Shown: positions 7,017-15,198, numbered from the stretch's first letter. The stretch is DNA of 16,793 bases from JBJXGV01 sp046160485 (GCA_046160485.1 JBJXGV010000054.1:1-16793); one strand, 5' to 3'. Notes: generated by a model not told the origin, from the letters alone. A program made the numbers and translations.

Positions 7017-8371
7017 TTTGTGTCTCCTAGGTTTCGAGTTCCGACCGCGTACCAGTCCACGCGCCGCGTCGCGAACATGATCGCCGCGAGAATTGCGAAG
7101 AGGACGAGCGCCCCGATGAGCAGAGCGTAGTCCTCGTTCATGAGCAGGATGTAGAGATACACGTAGAGCAACACGACGCCGAGGGCGACGATCAGCGCAC
7201 GCGACACGCGGCGCAGAATCACGACGCAGTAGGCGGCCACCATCCCGATGACCGACGCGCTCGCCACGGCGTACGCGAGCGGGAAGCCCAGGTGCTCCGA
7301 CAGCGAGAGTTCCAGCAGATAGAAGAGGCAAAGGGCCGCGCCGAGCAACATGTACTGGATCGGGTGGACGCGGACGCCGGCCAGGACCTCGATGAGCCAC
7401 ACCGTCGCAAACGTGAGCAGGATGAAGAGGCTCGCGTACTTCACGCTGCGCTCGGCCATCCGATAGTGGTCTACCGGATTCACGAGCTCCACTCCGAACC
7501 GCGAGCTGTCGATGGCTTCGCGCATCGCGACTTCAGCCTTCCACGCCTGCGGGTAGTTACGCCCTAGGAAGGGGATCGACCACTTGGCTTGGAAACCCGT
7601 ATCGGCGACGGAGCGTTCGGCAGGAAGCCAGTTGCCCTGAAAGCTCGGGCTCCCGTAGTTGGACTCGAGCCCGACGACGGTGTTCTGGCCGAACGGAGTC
7701 AGATAGAGCCCCCGGCTCCCATTGAGCAAGAGCGGGAGGGAGAATGCGAATCGCTGTTGCGCATCCGCCACACCGACCACCGCGTGGATGCCCGTTCCGG
7801 CGTCGGGGAAGCCGCCGGTCCCGGGCAGGAACGGAACGCGCACTTGCCCCCACGTCACCGCGGTCTCTTCCTGAATGGCACGCGCGTCGGAGATGCCGAT
7901 CGCCAGATGCGCCCTCTCCCACGCGACCGCCGCCGGCTCGATGCCGAGATCGCTGAAGCTCGGCCGCGCGAACTCGCCTTCCAGCGTGATGCCGAGCTTG
8001 TAGCCGGGAACCGAGAAGATCCCGCGACGCCGAATCTCGGAGTCGGCCGTGCCGTGAGCTTCCAGCCGCTCCGGCAGGAAGATCGCGTTCCGTTCCTCGG
8101 TGCGAGTGATCGGCTGGCCGCCGGTTGCGGTTTCCGTCCAAGCGTAGGTGTAGGGGACGACCAGCGCCGGACCCGTGATGACCTGAGCGTTGCCCCACTT
8201 GGAGGAGACCTCGACGACCGCCTCTTCACGTCGCTCACGCCGCTCCGAGACGAGCCGGCCGATCATCGCGATCGGAATGTGGAGCAAGAGCGCGAGGAAA
8301 CCCACGAGGAGCAAGCGCAGCATCTGCGAACTCCGAATCGAGTTTGCGATCCTTTCCACCGAGTCCTGCAT
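7013..8371 (-). CDS. creD: CreD-like inner membrane protein
   Basis: A 452-residue protein, close to the about 450 residues of E. coli CreD, an inner membrane protein of the CreBC regulon linked to envelope integrity and to beta-lactam and colicin phenotypes; its molecular activity is unknown. Family features are one N-terminal membrane helix (about residues 17-37) followed by SERRERREEAV and GPALVVPY, a large extracytoplasmic domain, then PVDHYRMAERSVKYASLFILLTF introducing four to five C-terminal membrane helices. ATG 8371 has GAGG eight bases upstream; a GTG at 8404 just after GGGAGG is an alternative start. Further upstream codons are unlikely to be translated. No creBC two-component genes are present in the window. 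Confidence 0.93.
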   Translation of the reverse strand: MQDSVERIANSIRSSQMLRLLLVGFLALLLHIPIAMIGRLVSERRERREEAVVEVSSKWGNAQVITGPALVVPYTYAWTETATGGQPITRTEERNAIFLPERLEAHGTADSEIRRRGIFSVPGYKLGITLEGEFARPSFSDLGIEPAAVAWERAHLAIGISDARAIQEETAVTWGQVRVPFLPGTGGFPDAGTGIHAVVGVADAQQRFAFSLPLLLNGSRGLYLTPFGQNTVVGLESNYGSPSFQGNWLPAERSVADTGFQAKWSIPFLGRNYPQAWKAEVAMREAIDSSRFGVELVNPVDHYRMAERSVKYASLFILLTFATVWLIEVLAGVRVHPIQYMLLGAALCLFYLLELSLSEHLGFPLAYAVASASVIGMVAAYCVVILRRVSRALIVALGVVLLYVYLYILLMNEDYALLIGALVLFAILAAIMFATRRVDWYAVGTRNLGDTK

Positions 8372-8787
8372 CGGTTTCGCCTCTTCGATTTGACTGCGAT
8401 CCACACGACCTCCCTGCGAAAAATCCGGGGCGCTCCTCCCCCGCGTCACGCCGCGCACGGCCGCGGTTCTGTGAGCGCCGATGCGGAATCTACGGCATTC
8501 CCCGCGGGAAGTAATGATCGCGCTCTGAGGGAATCCTGAGATGTTCGTGAGCGGTGCTATTTGATTGCGCGACTGAGGATTGGCGGCGGAGCCGTGCGGG
8601 CGGCGAATCGAGCTGGCTCGGCGAAAGATCACGACGCAACAAGCGATTGAAGCGGCTGCGGTCACTCGCGTAGGCTGAGATCCGCGCCTTTTGCCTCGCC
8701 GGAGACGGAGGGCGGGGACGCGCGACAGATTGTTGGGTTCCGAGTGACTGACGCCATCGCGCCGAACTTCTCGGCCGAAGGGAGCGC
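8372..8787. other. Gene-free region between divergent genes
   Basis: This 416-base stretch separates the starts of the CreD gene (-) and the SAP/PD-(D/E)XK gene (+) and must hold both promoters. I see no convincing reading frame with a ribosome binding site, no RNA gene and no repeat. On the minus strand TAGATT (plus 8489-8494 region) could be a weak -10 for creD. Nothing stronger was found for the plus-strand gene. Confidence 0.5.
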
Positions 8788-9522
8788 GTGCTCTTGAGTA
8801 GCGGACGACTCTCTATCGAAGATCTCCTCCACAGGTTTCCCGCGAACGAACTCGGCCACGCGCTCGTGGCGATTGGACTGCCCGGCGACGGTTCGAAGCA
8901 GGAGCGCGTCGCACGACTCCTCGCGGCGGGACAGTCGGCCAGCGCGCCTGCCACGCAACTCCTCGCTCTCATGCGCGCCGAATCCCTGCGACGCGTCTGC
9001 GGCGACTTCGGACTCTCGCTGCCGACGAAAGCCGACATGGTGAACGCGCTCGTGACCGCGTTACGCCAGGACGAGCGGACGCTCTCGCCTGACGGACCGC
9101 GGCGCGTGGAACCGACATTCCCGGCGGTCGTCGAGTATCTGGGCCGGCTCGAACTCGGATGGCGGCGCATTCGTGATGAGGCCGACGCGGAAGCCGCCAT
9201 CGAGGCCGCCCTCCGCCGAGAGTTCTCGCGCGTCTCCACGCAGTACAGCGTCGGTGGCTACCTCGGCTACCGCATCGACATCGATCTCGGCGACGGGGCG
9301 ATCGGCGTGGAAGTGAAGCTCGCCGATTCCATCGTGAACGCGTCGAGCGAGACGTACCGCACGATCGGCCAAGCGGTCGTCTACGATCGGAGGAAATACA
9401 AGGGCAAGGTCATCGTCGCCATCGCGGGCCCCGACGACGTGTTCTCGCGTCCGGCGATGGCGGAGATCGAGTCGCTCCTCCGGGATGTCGGCGTGACGCC
9501 CGTCAGAGTGCGGTTGCGCTGA
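8788..9522 (+). CDS. Tandem SAP-like domains fused to a PD-(D/E)XK nuclease-like domain
   Basis: A 244-residue protein. The C-terminal domain (about residues 135-244) has the core of the PD-(D/E)XK nuclease fold: helix with E145, strand Y-R-I-D164-I-D166-L, hairpin, strand G-V-E175-V-K177, then helix G-Q195-A-V-V-Y. The putative metal and catalytic residues are therefore D164/D166, E175 and K177. The N-terminal half carries two SAP-like helix-extended-helix motifs (about 17-46 and 63-93, each ending in G-L-x-x-x-x-K-x-x-x-V/M-x-x-L), a DNA-binding module. A role in DNA cleavage or repair, or in defence, is inferred. GTG 8788 is only three bases from GGAG, whereas TTG 8794 has a better nine-base spacing and could be the true start. 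The gene stands alone between divergent CreD and a converging secreted-protein gene. Confidence 0.78.
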   Translation: MLLSSGRLSIEDLLHRFPANELGHALVAIGLPGDGSKQERVARLLAAGQSASAPATQLLALMRAESLRRVCGDFGLSLPTKADMVNALVTALRQDERTLSPDGPRRVEPTFPAVVEYLGRLELGWRRIRDEADAEAAIEAALRREFSRVSTQYSVGGYLGYRIDIDLGDGAIGVEVKLADSIVNASSETYRTIGQAVVYDRRKYKGKVIVAIAGPDDVFSRPAMAEIESLLRDVGVTPVRVRLR

Positions 9523-9557
9523 GCTTCGCGACTACCTGTCAACGCTCCGGACAGAAC

Positions 9558-9612
9558 GCGAAGCGGAGAGATCGCACGCGGAGCTGCTTGCCTGAGACGG
9601 GTTCCGCTTCGC
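9558..9612. terminator. Long-looped perfect inverted repeat between converging genes
   Basis: GCGAAGCGGA (9558-9567) and TCCGCTTCGC (9603-9612) are exact reverse complements separated by 35 bases. They lie between the stop codons of the plus-strand nuclease gene (9522) and the minus-strand secreted protein gene (9670). The position fits a shared transcription terminator; the long loop and lack of a T-tract leave this uncertain. Confidence 0.4.
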
Positions 9613-9669
9613 TGTAGAACAATGCGGGGTGCCGCGCTTTTCGAGCGGCGCGACCTCTTCCGCTCCATT

Positions 9670-10932
9670 TCAGCGCAGCAGCGTCACGCGCGTTGTCGCA
9701 GACTGGTCCTGCCACGAGACGCGCGCAAAGTAGACGCCGCTCGGCACGAGAGCGCCGTGATCGTTCCGCCCATCCCATAGGACGGATTGAGCTCCCTCAC
9801 GCGCATTCGCGTCGTCGAGACCGCGAACACGGCGGCCGGTCGAGTCGTAGATTTCGACGCGTGGTGCCACGGGTCGCGGCAGAGCAAAGCGCAGCTCGAC
9901 ATCGCCCCGTGTTGGATTCGGGAACGCGGAGAGCTGCGCGGTACCGCCGATCCCATCGGGAGCAGGCTCACCAACGGCAGTCGCGCCGCTGGCGCCGTAC
10001 GGAGTCCCCGACGCCGAGACGATGACGAAATCCGTCACCGGGACTCCGCCAGGACCCTTCACCTGAATACCCGTGATCGCGGCCTCGAAATCCGAATCAA
10101 CGATCGAGGTGAGCGCCGAAACCGCTTCAACCATGAGGCCAAACTTGTAGTCGAAGGAAGTCCCGAACACCATCGGTACCGGGGCCGAGGTGATCTGGTC
10201 GCTTCCGCTCATTGCTCCCGGTGAGCGGTTGAAACCGCTAAGATCGTCGCCTGCCCACGAATAAATAGTCGGAACTTCGGTCGCGCTGCCCGCGAGATAG
10301 CAATTGAACAGCTGAAACGGTTGGCCGCCAGCCAGTCCGTTCGCGCGGTTAGAGAGCTGCACGCCAACTTGGCTATTGGACGTGGTCGAGAACCCCCCTG
10401 TCACGGTGATGGTGAAGACGACTGTCCCAGACTGCCCGTTCGCAACGCTTGGGGATGTGATCGTGAATCCCTCATCGGCGATGCCGAAACCATCAGAGCC
10501 TGTGGTATTGAGGTTGGTGTACTCTCCGGCGAACTCCGCGTGCGCGCGGGCGGACAGGCTTCCGTAGTTCGCCATGGCGGCCGACGAGCCGCTGAACGTA
10601 CACGGGGGGAAACACGCGGGCCAAGACGAGACCAGGGACCGATCGTCGGAGAGCGGACCGGTCAGCGACGTCACGTCATCGAAGCCACCCGCGACGCCGC
10701 AAGTGTCGAGTCCCCCTTGCGGAATAGATACGCCCCACCCTCCGAAGAAGTTAAAGACGGGGGCCGGAGCGCCGAAGGTCGTGCACGGGGGGTTGAAGGT
10801 TCCCGCCGACCTCCCGCCGGCTGACAAGACGAACGTCTCAAGGGACGGGGACGCAGCGGCACGAGTTTCGACCAACGCAAGACACATCACTGCTGCGAGC
10901 GTCAACGTGCTGAAGGAATGGCGAGAAGTCAC
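9670..10932 (-). CDS. Secreted protein with FlgD-Ig-like C-terminal tail
   Basis: A 420-residue exported protein. GTG 10932 was chosen because GGAGG lies five bases upstream and translation then begins a clean signal peptide (MTSRHSFSTLTLAAVMCLAL, cleavage near AAA-SPS); upstream in-frame GTG 10980 would add 16 residues without such support. Residues about 28-310 are Gly/Ser/Thr-rich with scattered cysteines (C50, C78, C107, C111, C211) and no family I recognise; they look all-beta. Residues about 336-420 are a FlgD-Ig-like / type-IX-sorting-like module (FPNPTRG, GRRVRGL, WDGRNDHG, GVYFARV, final Arg) shared with the proteins at 176-2044 and 15289-16146. Confidence 0.8.
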   Translation of the reverse strand: MTSRHSFSTLTLAAVMCLALVETRAAASPSLETFVLSAGGRSAGTFNPPCTTFGAPAPVFNFFGGWGVSIPQGGLDTCGVAGGFDDVTSLTGPLSDDRSLVSSWPACFPPCTFSGSSAAMANYGSLSARAHAEFAGEYTNLNTTGSDGFGIADEGFTITSPSVANGQSGTVVFTITVTGGFSTTSNSQVGVQLSNRANGLAGGQPFQLFNCYLAGSATEVPTIYSWAGDDLSGFNRSPGAMSGSDQITSAPVPMVFGTSFDYKFGLMVEAVSALTSIVDSDFEAAITGIQVKGPGGVPVTDFVIVSASGTPYGASGATAVGEPAPDGIGGTAQLSAFPNPTRGDVELRFALPRPVAPRVEIYDSTGRRVRGLDDANAREGAQSVLWDGRNDHGALVPSGVYFARVSWQDQSATTRVTLLR

Positions 10933-11038
10933 GGGCGCCTCCGCGTTTGTGGTTTGCCGTTCCGATCCGAAAGCCTGCACCTCTGATGACGAACGCGTCC
11001 CGCGAAGTGCACAACTCCGGCTCGCCTTTTTTCAGAAG

Positions 11039-11074
11039 CCTCCCACGCCTTCTCGCCACGCGCGGGGATGGGGG
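11039..11074. repeat. Interspersed GC-rich repeat, copy A
   Basis: About 36 bases (CCTCCCACGCCTTCTCGCCA, then CGCGCGGGGATGGGGG) matching copy B at 14091-14127 with a few mismatches and the left half of copy C at 14630-14653. It sits in the spacer between the kinase and the secreted-protein gene. The C-rich left end and G-rich right end can pair. Confidence 0.55.
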
Positions 11075-11203
11075 TAATCGCGAATCGGTCGTTCGCTCCA
11101 CGCGCCTCTCGTGCCGCGGACGACGAGCACGGATCAACCGCCAAGCCGACGTGTTCTCTTCGTGGCTGTCGCGCCGCGACGCACGAGCACGCGAAGCATG
11201 ACA

Positions 11204-13654
11204 TCACGACGCGGCTTTCCGAGAAGGGGTGGCGACGTGCCTCGCGCGCCATTTCGCGGCTTGCGCCGCGTGTCCGCGACCAGGCTCGGCCGCATCCCAG
11301 GCATCGTAAAGAGCCGCCAGGGATTCGATGCAGCGAAGTCGCCTCTGTTCGGGCACACCCGGCGCGATCTCGAACACACGCGCGGCCTCGAGGAGTTCGG
11401 CTTCCGCTTCGGCGAATCGCCGTAGCCCCGCGAGCGCGCGGCCGTGGCGGGCCCGCGTATTCGCGGTGTTGTACACCTCGCGTCCGGCAAACCTCTCGAA
11501 GAGCGCGACGGCTTCTCGGCTGGCTTCCTCGGCCTCGGTGAATTCGCCTCGGTCCTCGTAGAGCGAGGCAATGTTGTTGAGGGTGATCGCGAGGCTCATG
11601 TGGCCTTCTGGGAAGAAGCGGCGATACGCGGCGATCGTCCGTCGGTAGGTCGACTCGGCCTCGGCGATCTGGCCAAGGTCTTGCAGCGCGCTCGCCAGCG
11701 CATTGAGCGTCTGCGTGACGTTCACGGAGCCGATCCGCTCGGAGAGACGAATGCACTCCCGCAGGGGCTCGACCGCGGCAGCGGGGTCGCCGCCATCCTG
11801 CGCAGAAATGCCGATCAGGTGCAGCGCCTGGGCCCGCAGGAACTCATGCTCGGGCGCCGCGCGGTCGAGAAAGGCAATCACCGAGCGCGCTTCTTCCTGC
11901 GCGCGCACATTGTCGTTCTGCGCTTTGTGCACGCCCGCGAGCGCAATCCAAATGTCCGCGATGAGGAGCGAGTCCACGGGATCTTGGCGGCCGCGAGCCT
12001 CGAGCGACTCGCGAAAAAGACTCTCCGCGCCCGCGAAGTCGCCTCGTGCCAACACGGCATTTGCGAGATAGCCGACGAGGTTCGCGTGCGCCGCCTGGTC
12101 GCGCGGCACGAGCGCGCGAGAGAGCGGAACCGCCGGCGTCATCAACGCGATGGCCTCCTGGTTGAGCCCCAGCTTCGAGTAGGCGGTGCCGATCGCCTGT
12201 CGCAGGTACACCTCGGCCTCCGGCGACTCGCGCACCTCGACCGATTGCAGGCGCACGGACGCCGAGTCGAGCGCGCTCTTCAGAAGAGTGATGTCCCGTC
12301 CCTTCGAGACCTCCGGATCGATGCGCGTGATGAGGTCGCTCAGGAAGCCGGCGACGAGCTCCGCGCGCTTCTGCTGCGAGACAGCGCTGTCGCGCGCCTG
12401 CTCGGCGACGCGCGCCTGCCAGAGCGTGCTCGCGAGTCCCGCCACGAGCGCGATCAAAACGATCGACGCGCCGATCACGGGCGCCTTGTGACGTGCTGCA
12501 AACTTCCTCGCGCGATACGCGAGACTCGGCGGCGCCGCCAGCACCGGCTCACTATTGAGGAAGCGCTGCACGTCCGCCGCGAGGGCGGCGGCGCTTTCGT
12601 ACCGGCGCGTGCGGTCCTTCTCGAGCGCCTTCATCGAGATCCAGTCGAGATCGCCGCGCACAAGCACGACGAGGCGGCGCGCATCCATTCCGCGCCGATT
12701 CGCGACGTCCGCGTTCGCCGGCGCATCGCCAGCGCCGGACAGCCGCGCGCTCGGCGTCGGCGGATCAACCTCGCGTATCGTGCGCAGGAGATCCTCGAGC
12801 GACGAGCGCCGCAGCGTCTCCTGATTCACGGGCGTCGCGCCCGTGAGCAACTCGTAGAGCACCGCGCCGAGAGAGTAAATGTCGCTCCGCGTGTCAACGT
12901 CGAGCGCGCCGCTCGCTTGCTCCGGACTCATGTACGCCGGCGTACCGATGAACTGCCCCACAGCGGTCATGAGCGTCTGCTCGGTCAGCTTCTGCTCCGT
13001 CGCCTTAGCGATCCCGAAGTCGATGATCTTCGCGGTTGGCCCATCGTCGCCCTCCGCAACGAGAATGTTGCTCGGCTTCAGATCGCGGTGGATGACACCC
13101 TTCTGGTGCGCGTGCTGCACTGCGGCGCACACTGAGAGGAACAGCTCGAGCCGCTCGCGCACGCCAAGCCGGCGCGCGTCGCAGAACTCGGCGATCGGCC
13201 GGCCGTCAACGTACTCCATCACGAAGTACGGCCGTGCGCTTTCCGTCGTGCCGGCGTCGAAGACCTTGGCTATCCCTGGATGGTCCATGATGGCCAGTGC
13301 CTGCCGCTCCTGCTCGAAGCGCTGGAGGATGTCACGGCTGTCCATGCCGGGCTTGATGATCTTGAGCGCGACGCGGCGGCGGACAGGCTGCGCCTGCTCG
13401 GCGCGGTACACGACCCCGAACCCGCCTTCGCCAAGCCGCTCGTGAAGCACGTACGGCCCCACAACTCGACCCTCCGCTCCGTCATCGGCTGGGCCCATGG
13501 TCGCGCCGAATCTCGCGGCATCAGGTTGGGTCACGGTGACGTCCTGTGTGCGATCCGGGTCGTTGAATCGCTCTAGCAGGGTGTCATCGTCGGGCTGCAC
13601 GACAGGCTCCGTGGGAATGGGATGGCGCGCACGCGGGGTGTGTGAGTCGGTCAC
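11204..13654 (-). CDS. Transmembrane Ser/Thr protein kinase with TPR tail
   Basis: An 816-residue receptor-like Hanks-type kinase. The cytoplasmic kinase domain (about residues 66-370) is complete: glycine loop GEGGFG (75-80), VALK with K98, HRDLKPSN (189-196; catalytic D191), DFG (212-214), and GTPAYMSPEQ (237-246). A single membrane helix follows at about 391-412, then a short coiled region. From about residue 475 to 800 are TPR-type helical repeats (for example A-x-A-x-x-L-G-x-x-x-E-A and L-x-D-x-G-x-x-x-E-A-E), a protein-interaction module. The layout is common in Planctomycetes, Acidobacteria and related environmental groups. The start is GTG, four bases after GAGAGG. The likely role is signalling by phosphorylation of unknown partners. 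It lies 36 bases downstream of the Rid-family gene. Confidence 0.94.
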   Translation of the reverse strand: MTDSHTPRARHPIPTEPVVQPDDDTLLERFNDPDRTQDVTVTQPDAARFGATMGPADDGAEGRVVGPYVLHERLGEGGFGVVYRAEQAQPVRRRVALKIIKPGMDSRDILQRFEQERQALAIMDHPGIAKVFDAGTTESARPYFVMEYVDGRPIAEFCDARRLGVRERLELFLSVCAAVQHAHQKGVIHRDLKPSNILVAEGDDGPTAKIIDFGIAKATEQKLTEQTLMTAVGQFIGTPAYMSPEQASGALDVDTRSDIYSLGAVLYELLTGATPVNQETLRRSSLEDLLRTIREVDPPTPSARLSGAGDAPANADVANRRGMDARRLVVLVRGDLDWISMKALEKDRTRRYESAAALAADVQRFLNSEPVLAAPPSLAYRARKFAARHKAPVIGASIVLIALVAGLASTLWQARVAEQARDSAVSQQKRAELVAGFLSDLITRIDPEVSKGRDITLLKSALDSASVRLQSVEVRESPEAEVYLRQAIGTAYSKLGLNQEAIALMTPAVPLSRALVPRDQAAHANLVGYLANAVLARGDFAGAESLFRESLEARGRQDPVDSLLIADIWIALAGVHKAQNDNVRAQEEARSVIAFLDRAAPEHEFLRAQALHLIGISAQDGGDPAAAVEPLRECIRLSERIGSVNVTQTLNALASALQDLGQIAEAESTYRRTIAAYRRFFPEGHMSLAITLNNIASLYEDRGEFTEAEEASREAVALFERFAGREVYNTANTRARHGRALAGLRRFAEAEAELLEAARVFEIAPGVPEQRRLRCIESLAALYDAWDAAEPGRGHAAQAAKWRARHVATPSRKAAS

Positions 13655-13663
13655 TCGGCCTCT

Positions 13664-13681
13664 CGCGCCGCGGACGGCGCG
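13664..13681 (-). terminator. GC hairpin between the Rid gene and the kinase gene
   Basis: CGCGCCG-CGGA-CGGCGCG forms a perfect 7-bp stem with a tetraloop. It lies between the stop of the Rid gene (13691) and the kinase GTG (13654), directly before the kinase ribosome binding site. It could attenuate read-through or affect kinase translation; there is no T-tract. Confidence 0.35.
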
Positions 13682-13690
13682 CGCGGGGAA

Positions 13691-14077
13691 TTAAACGACC
13701 GCATCAACTTCCGTCTCGATCAGCCACTCCGGGTCGATGAATCGCGTGACCTGCACGATCGTGTTCACCGGCCGAATGTCTCGGAAGAATTCTCCGTGCA
13801 CCTCGGCGACCGCGCGCCAGTCGTCGATTCGAGTGAGGATGATCCGAGTTCGAATCACATCGCGTAGGCTCGCGCCCAACTGCTCCAGGGCCTGCTGCGA
13901 GATCTCGAAGCATCGCCTAGCCTGCGCCGCCGGATCGCCGACACCGACGGTCTTTCCGTCCGCGCCGAGCGGGGCGGTGCCGGCCACAGCGATCACGTTG
14001 CCGATGCGCACGGCGCGAGAGATCCCCACGATCGGTTCATAGGGGCTGCCGGTTGATACGGATCGTCTATCGCTCAT
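13691..14077 (-). CDS. Rid family (YjgF/YER057c/UK114) protein
   Basis: A 128-residue protein, the usual length of this trimeric family, whose founding member RidA hydrolyses reactive enamine/imine intermediates from PLP enzymes. Visible family features are A-G-T-A-P-L near residue 32, Q-A-R-x-C at about 52, and the C-terminal segment RTRIILTRIDDW...HGEFFRDIRPVNT...EVDAVV. Aligned by eye to E. coli RidA (PARSCVEVARL), the substrate-binding Arg105 position is Asn105 here. It therefore probably belongs to one of the Rid subgroups without canonical imine deaminase activity. ATG 14077 has GGAG about six bases upstream. Confidence 0.9.
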   Translation of the reverse strand: MSDRRSVSTGSPYEPIVGISRAVRIGNVIAVAGTAPLGADGKTVGVGDPAAQARRCFEISQQALEQLGASLRDVIRTRIILTRIDDWRAVAEVHGEFFRDIRPVNTIVQVTRFIDPEWLIETEVDAVV

Positions 14078-14090
14078 TGACTCTCCTCAT

Positions 14091-14127
14091 CTCTCCCCCG
14101 CCTTCTCTCCACCCGCGGGGATGGGGG
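14091..14127. repeat. Interspersed GC-rich repeat, copy B
   Basis: CTCTCCCCCGCCTTCTCTCC followed by ACCCGCGGGGATGGGGG; the CCCCC and GGGGG ends can pair. It lies directly upstream of the Rid gene, between its ribosome binding site and the stop of the gene at 14172. It matches copy A over about 30 bases. Confidence 0.55.
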
Positions 14128-14171
14128 AAGAACGACCGGTGCTTTCCGCCACGGCGAACTCGAAGCGCGAA

Positions 14172-14579
14172 TCAATGCACTCCTCGTGGCGCGCGTTGAG
14201 AAGCCTCTCGTTCCGATGGTTCGCCTCCGGAGAACACCGCTTCCACAAGCGAATAGGTGCCGATAAGAATCGCGGCAACGCCGAATCCGTCTGCGACGGT
14301 GGTGCTCCTCGGCAGCTTGATGAGGCCCACACCCGTCACGATCGCCGCAAGGCCTGTCACGATGAGCGGTTTGCGCTGGGATTTTCTGATGTCGTCGCGG
14401 AGTTGGGCGATGGCGATGTCGGGATGATTCCGCACGAGCCACTCGAAGGACGTCGAGTCGGCTTCCGACGCGGCGACGGCTTCTTCGTCGTTCCGTTCCT
14501 CGAGCCCGAACGCCCGAGCCGGCTCCGCAACGCAGCACAGCCAGGCGACCAGAAGCGTGACCACTCTCAACCTCGGCAT
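14172..14579 (-). CDS. Hypothetical exported/membrane protein
   Basis: A 135-residue protein with no recognised family. It has an N-terminal signal peptide (hydrophobic core VVTLLVAWLCCVA, possible cleavage after PARA at residue 23) and an acidic region (residues 27-45). Two hydrophobic segments at about 72-90 and 97-113 probably form a membrane hairpin, and the C-terminus is polar and Arg-rich. ATG 14579 has GGGAGGG eight bases upstream. It lies between the membrane protein at 14694 and the Rid gene, with repeat copies in the spacers on both sides. Confidence 0.72.
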   Translation of the reverse strand: MPRLRVVTLLVAWLCCVAEPARAFGLEERNDEEAVAASEADSTSFEWLVRNHPDIAIAQLRDDIRKSQRKPLIVTGLAAIVTGVGLIKLPRSTTVADGFGVAAILIGTYSLVEAVFSGGEPSEREASQRAPRGVH

Positions 14580-14629
14580 GTCACTAGCCCTCCCGGCTCA
14601 CTACTCGAACTGCGTGGCGTCGTGCCGCG

Positions 14630-14653
14630 CCTCCCGTCTTCTCGCCACGCGCG
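14630..14653. repeat. Interspersed GC-rich repeat, partial copy C
   Basis: CCTCCCGTCTTCTCGCCACG then CGCG, matching the left two-thirds of copy A with a 2-base gap and one further mismatch. The G-rich right part is missing. It lies in the spacer between the genes at 14579 and 14694. Confidence 0.4.
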
Positions 14654-14693
14654 CGACAGCTCACGAGAGCAGCGGTCATCGCCAGAGGTCGAA

Positions 14694-15107
14694 TCACGCG
14701 CTTTTCCGGAATCGCGCTTGTGATCGATCCCGCCTGAGCAGCCACGCGAGATACGCCGCCGCGAGAATGTCGTAAGTAGCGCAGAACTGAGGCCACCACT
14801 CGGGCGCGCCGCGATTGGCAATGACTCTACCGTGGAAAACATCGAGACATCCGTGCGCGGCAAGCGCGACGACGACGATCCAGAGCGACGATCGGAACCC
14901 CCAGATTGCGGCGGCAATGAAAACAGATGCGACGAGCGCCTCGACGAGCAGGACGTCCGTGGAACCACCGATGACCGCAAACAGAACATAGAGCAACGCG
15001 ATCACAATCATGACCGTCGGATAGAACGCGCGATCACGGTCCAGGCCGACGACCGTGGCCATGAGTCCGACAGAGATCGCCAGAATCGCTCCGACAAGAA
15101 GCGGCAC
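14694..15107 (-). CDS. Small polytopic membrane protein
   Basis: A 137-residue membrane protein when started at GTG 15107, which has GGAGGG four bases upstream; a TTG at 15125 would add six residues with a poorer ribosome binding site. There are four to five hydrophobic helices (about residues 2-20, 31-48, 52-69, 75-88, 111-124), with the conserved-looking segments GLDRDRAFYPT, AAHGCLDVFHGR and PEWWPQFCATYD in the loops. The pattern looks like a conserved family of unknown function, but I cannot name it. The C-terminus is basic. Confidence 0.75.
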   Translation of the reverse strand: MPLLVGAILAISVGLMATVVGLDRDRAFYPTVMIVIALLYVLFAVIGGSTDVLLVEALVASVFIAAAIWGFRSSLWIVVVALAAHGCLDVFHGRVIANRGAPEWWPQFCATYDILAAAYLAWLLRRDRSQARFRKSA

Positions 15108-15198
15108 GCTGCCCTCCGCCGCCAACGCTGCGGCCTAACGAGACCTGAACTGCGAAGCGCAAGCCGACAACGCGGCGTAGACGCTCATCGGCCCGCCT

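Noticed and set aside
8490..9239. 249-codon minus-strand open frame opposite the nuclease gene
   Set aside because: Ser/Arg-rich shadow with no domain; the plus-strand frame shows SAP and nuclease motifs.
11444..13135. 563-codon plus-strand open frame opposite the kinase
   Set aside because: Arg/Ala/Val-rich antisense shadow; the minus-strand frame has all kinase and TPR motifs.
15130..15180. GCCTAAC near 15135 as an integron attC core
   Set aside because: No matching GTTRRRY partner or attC-like symmetry was found, and there is no integrase or cassette layout.
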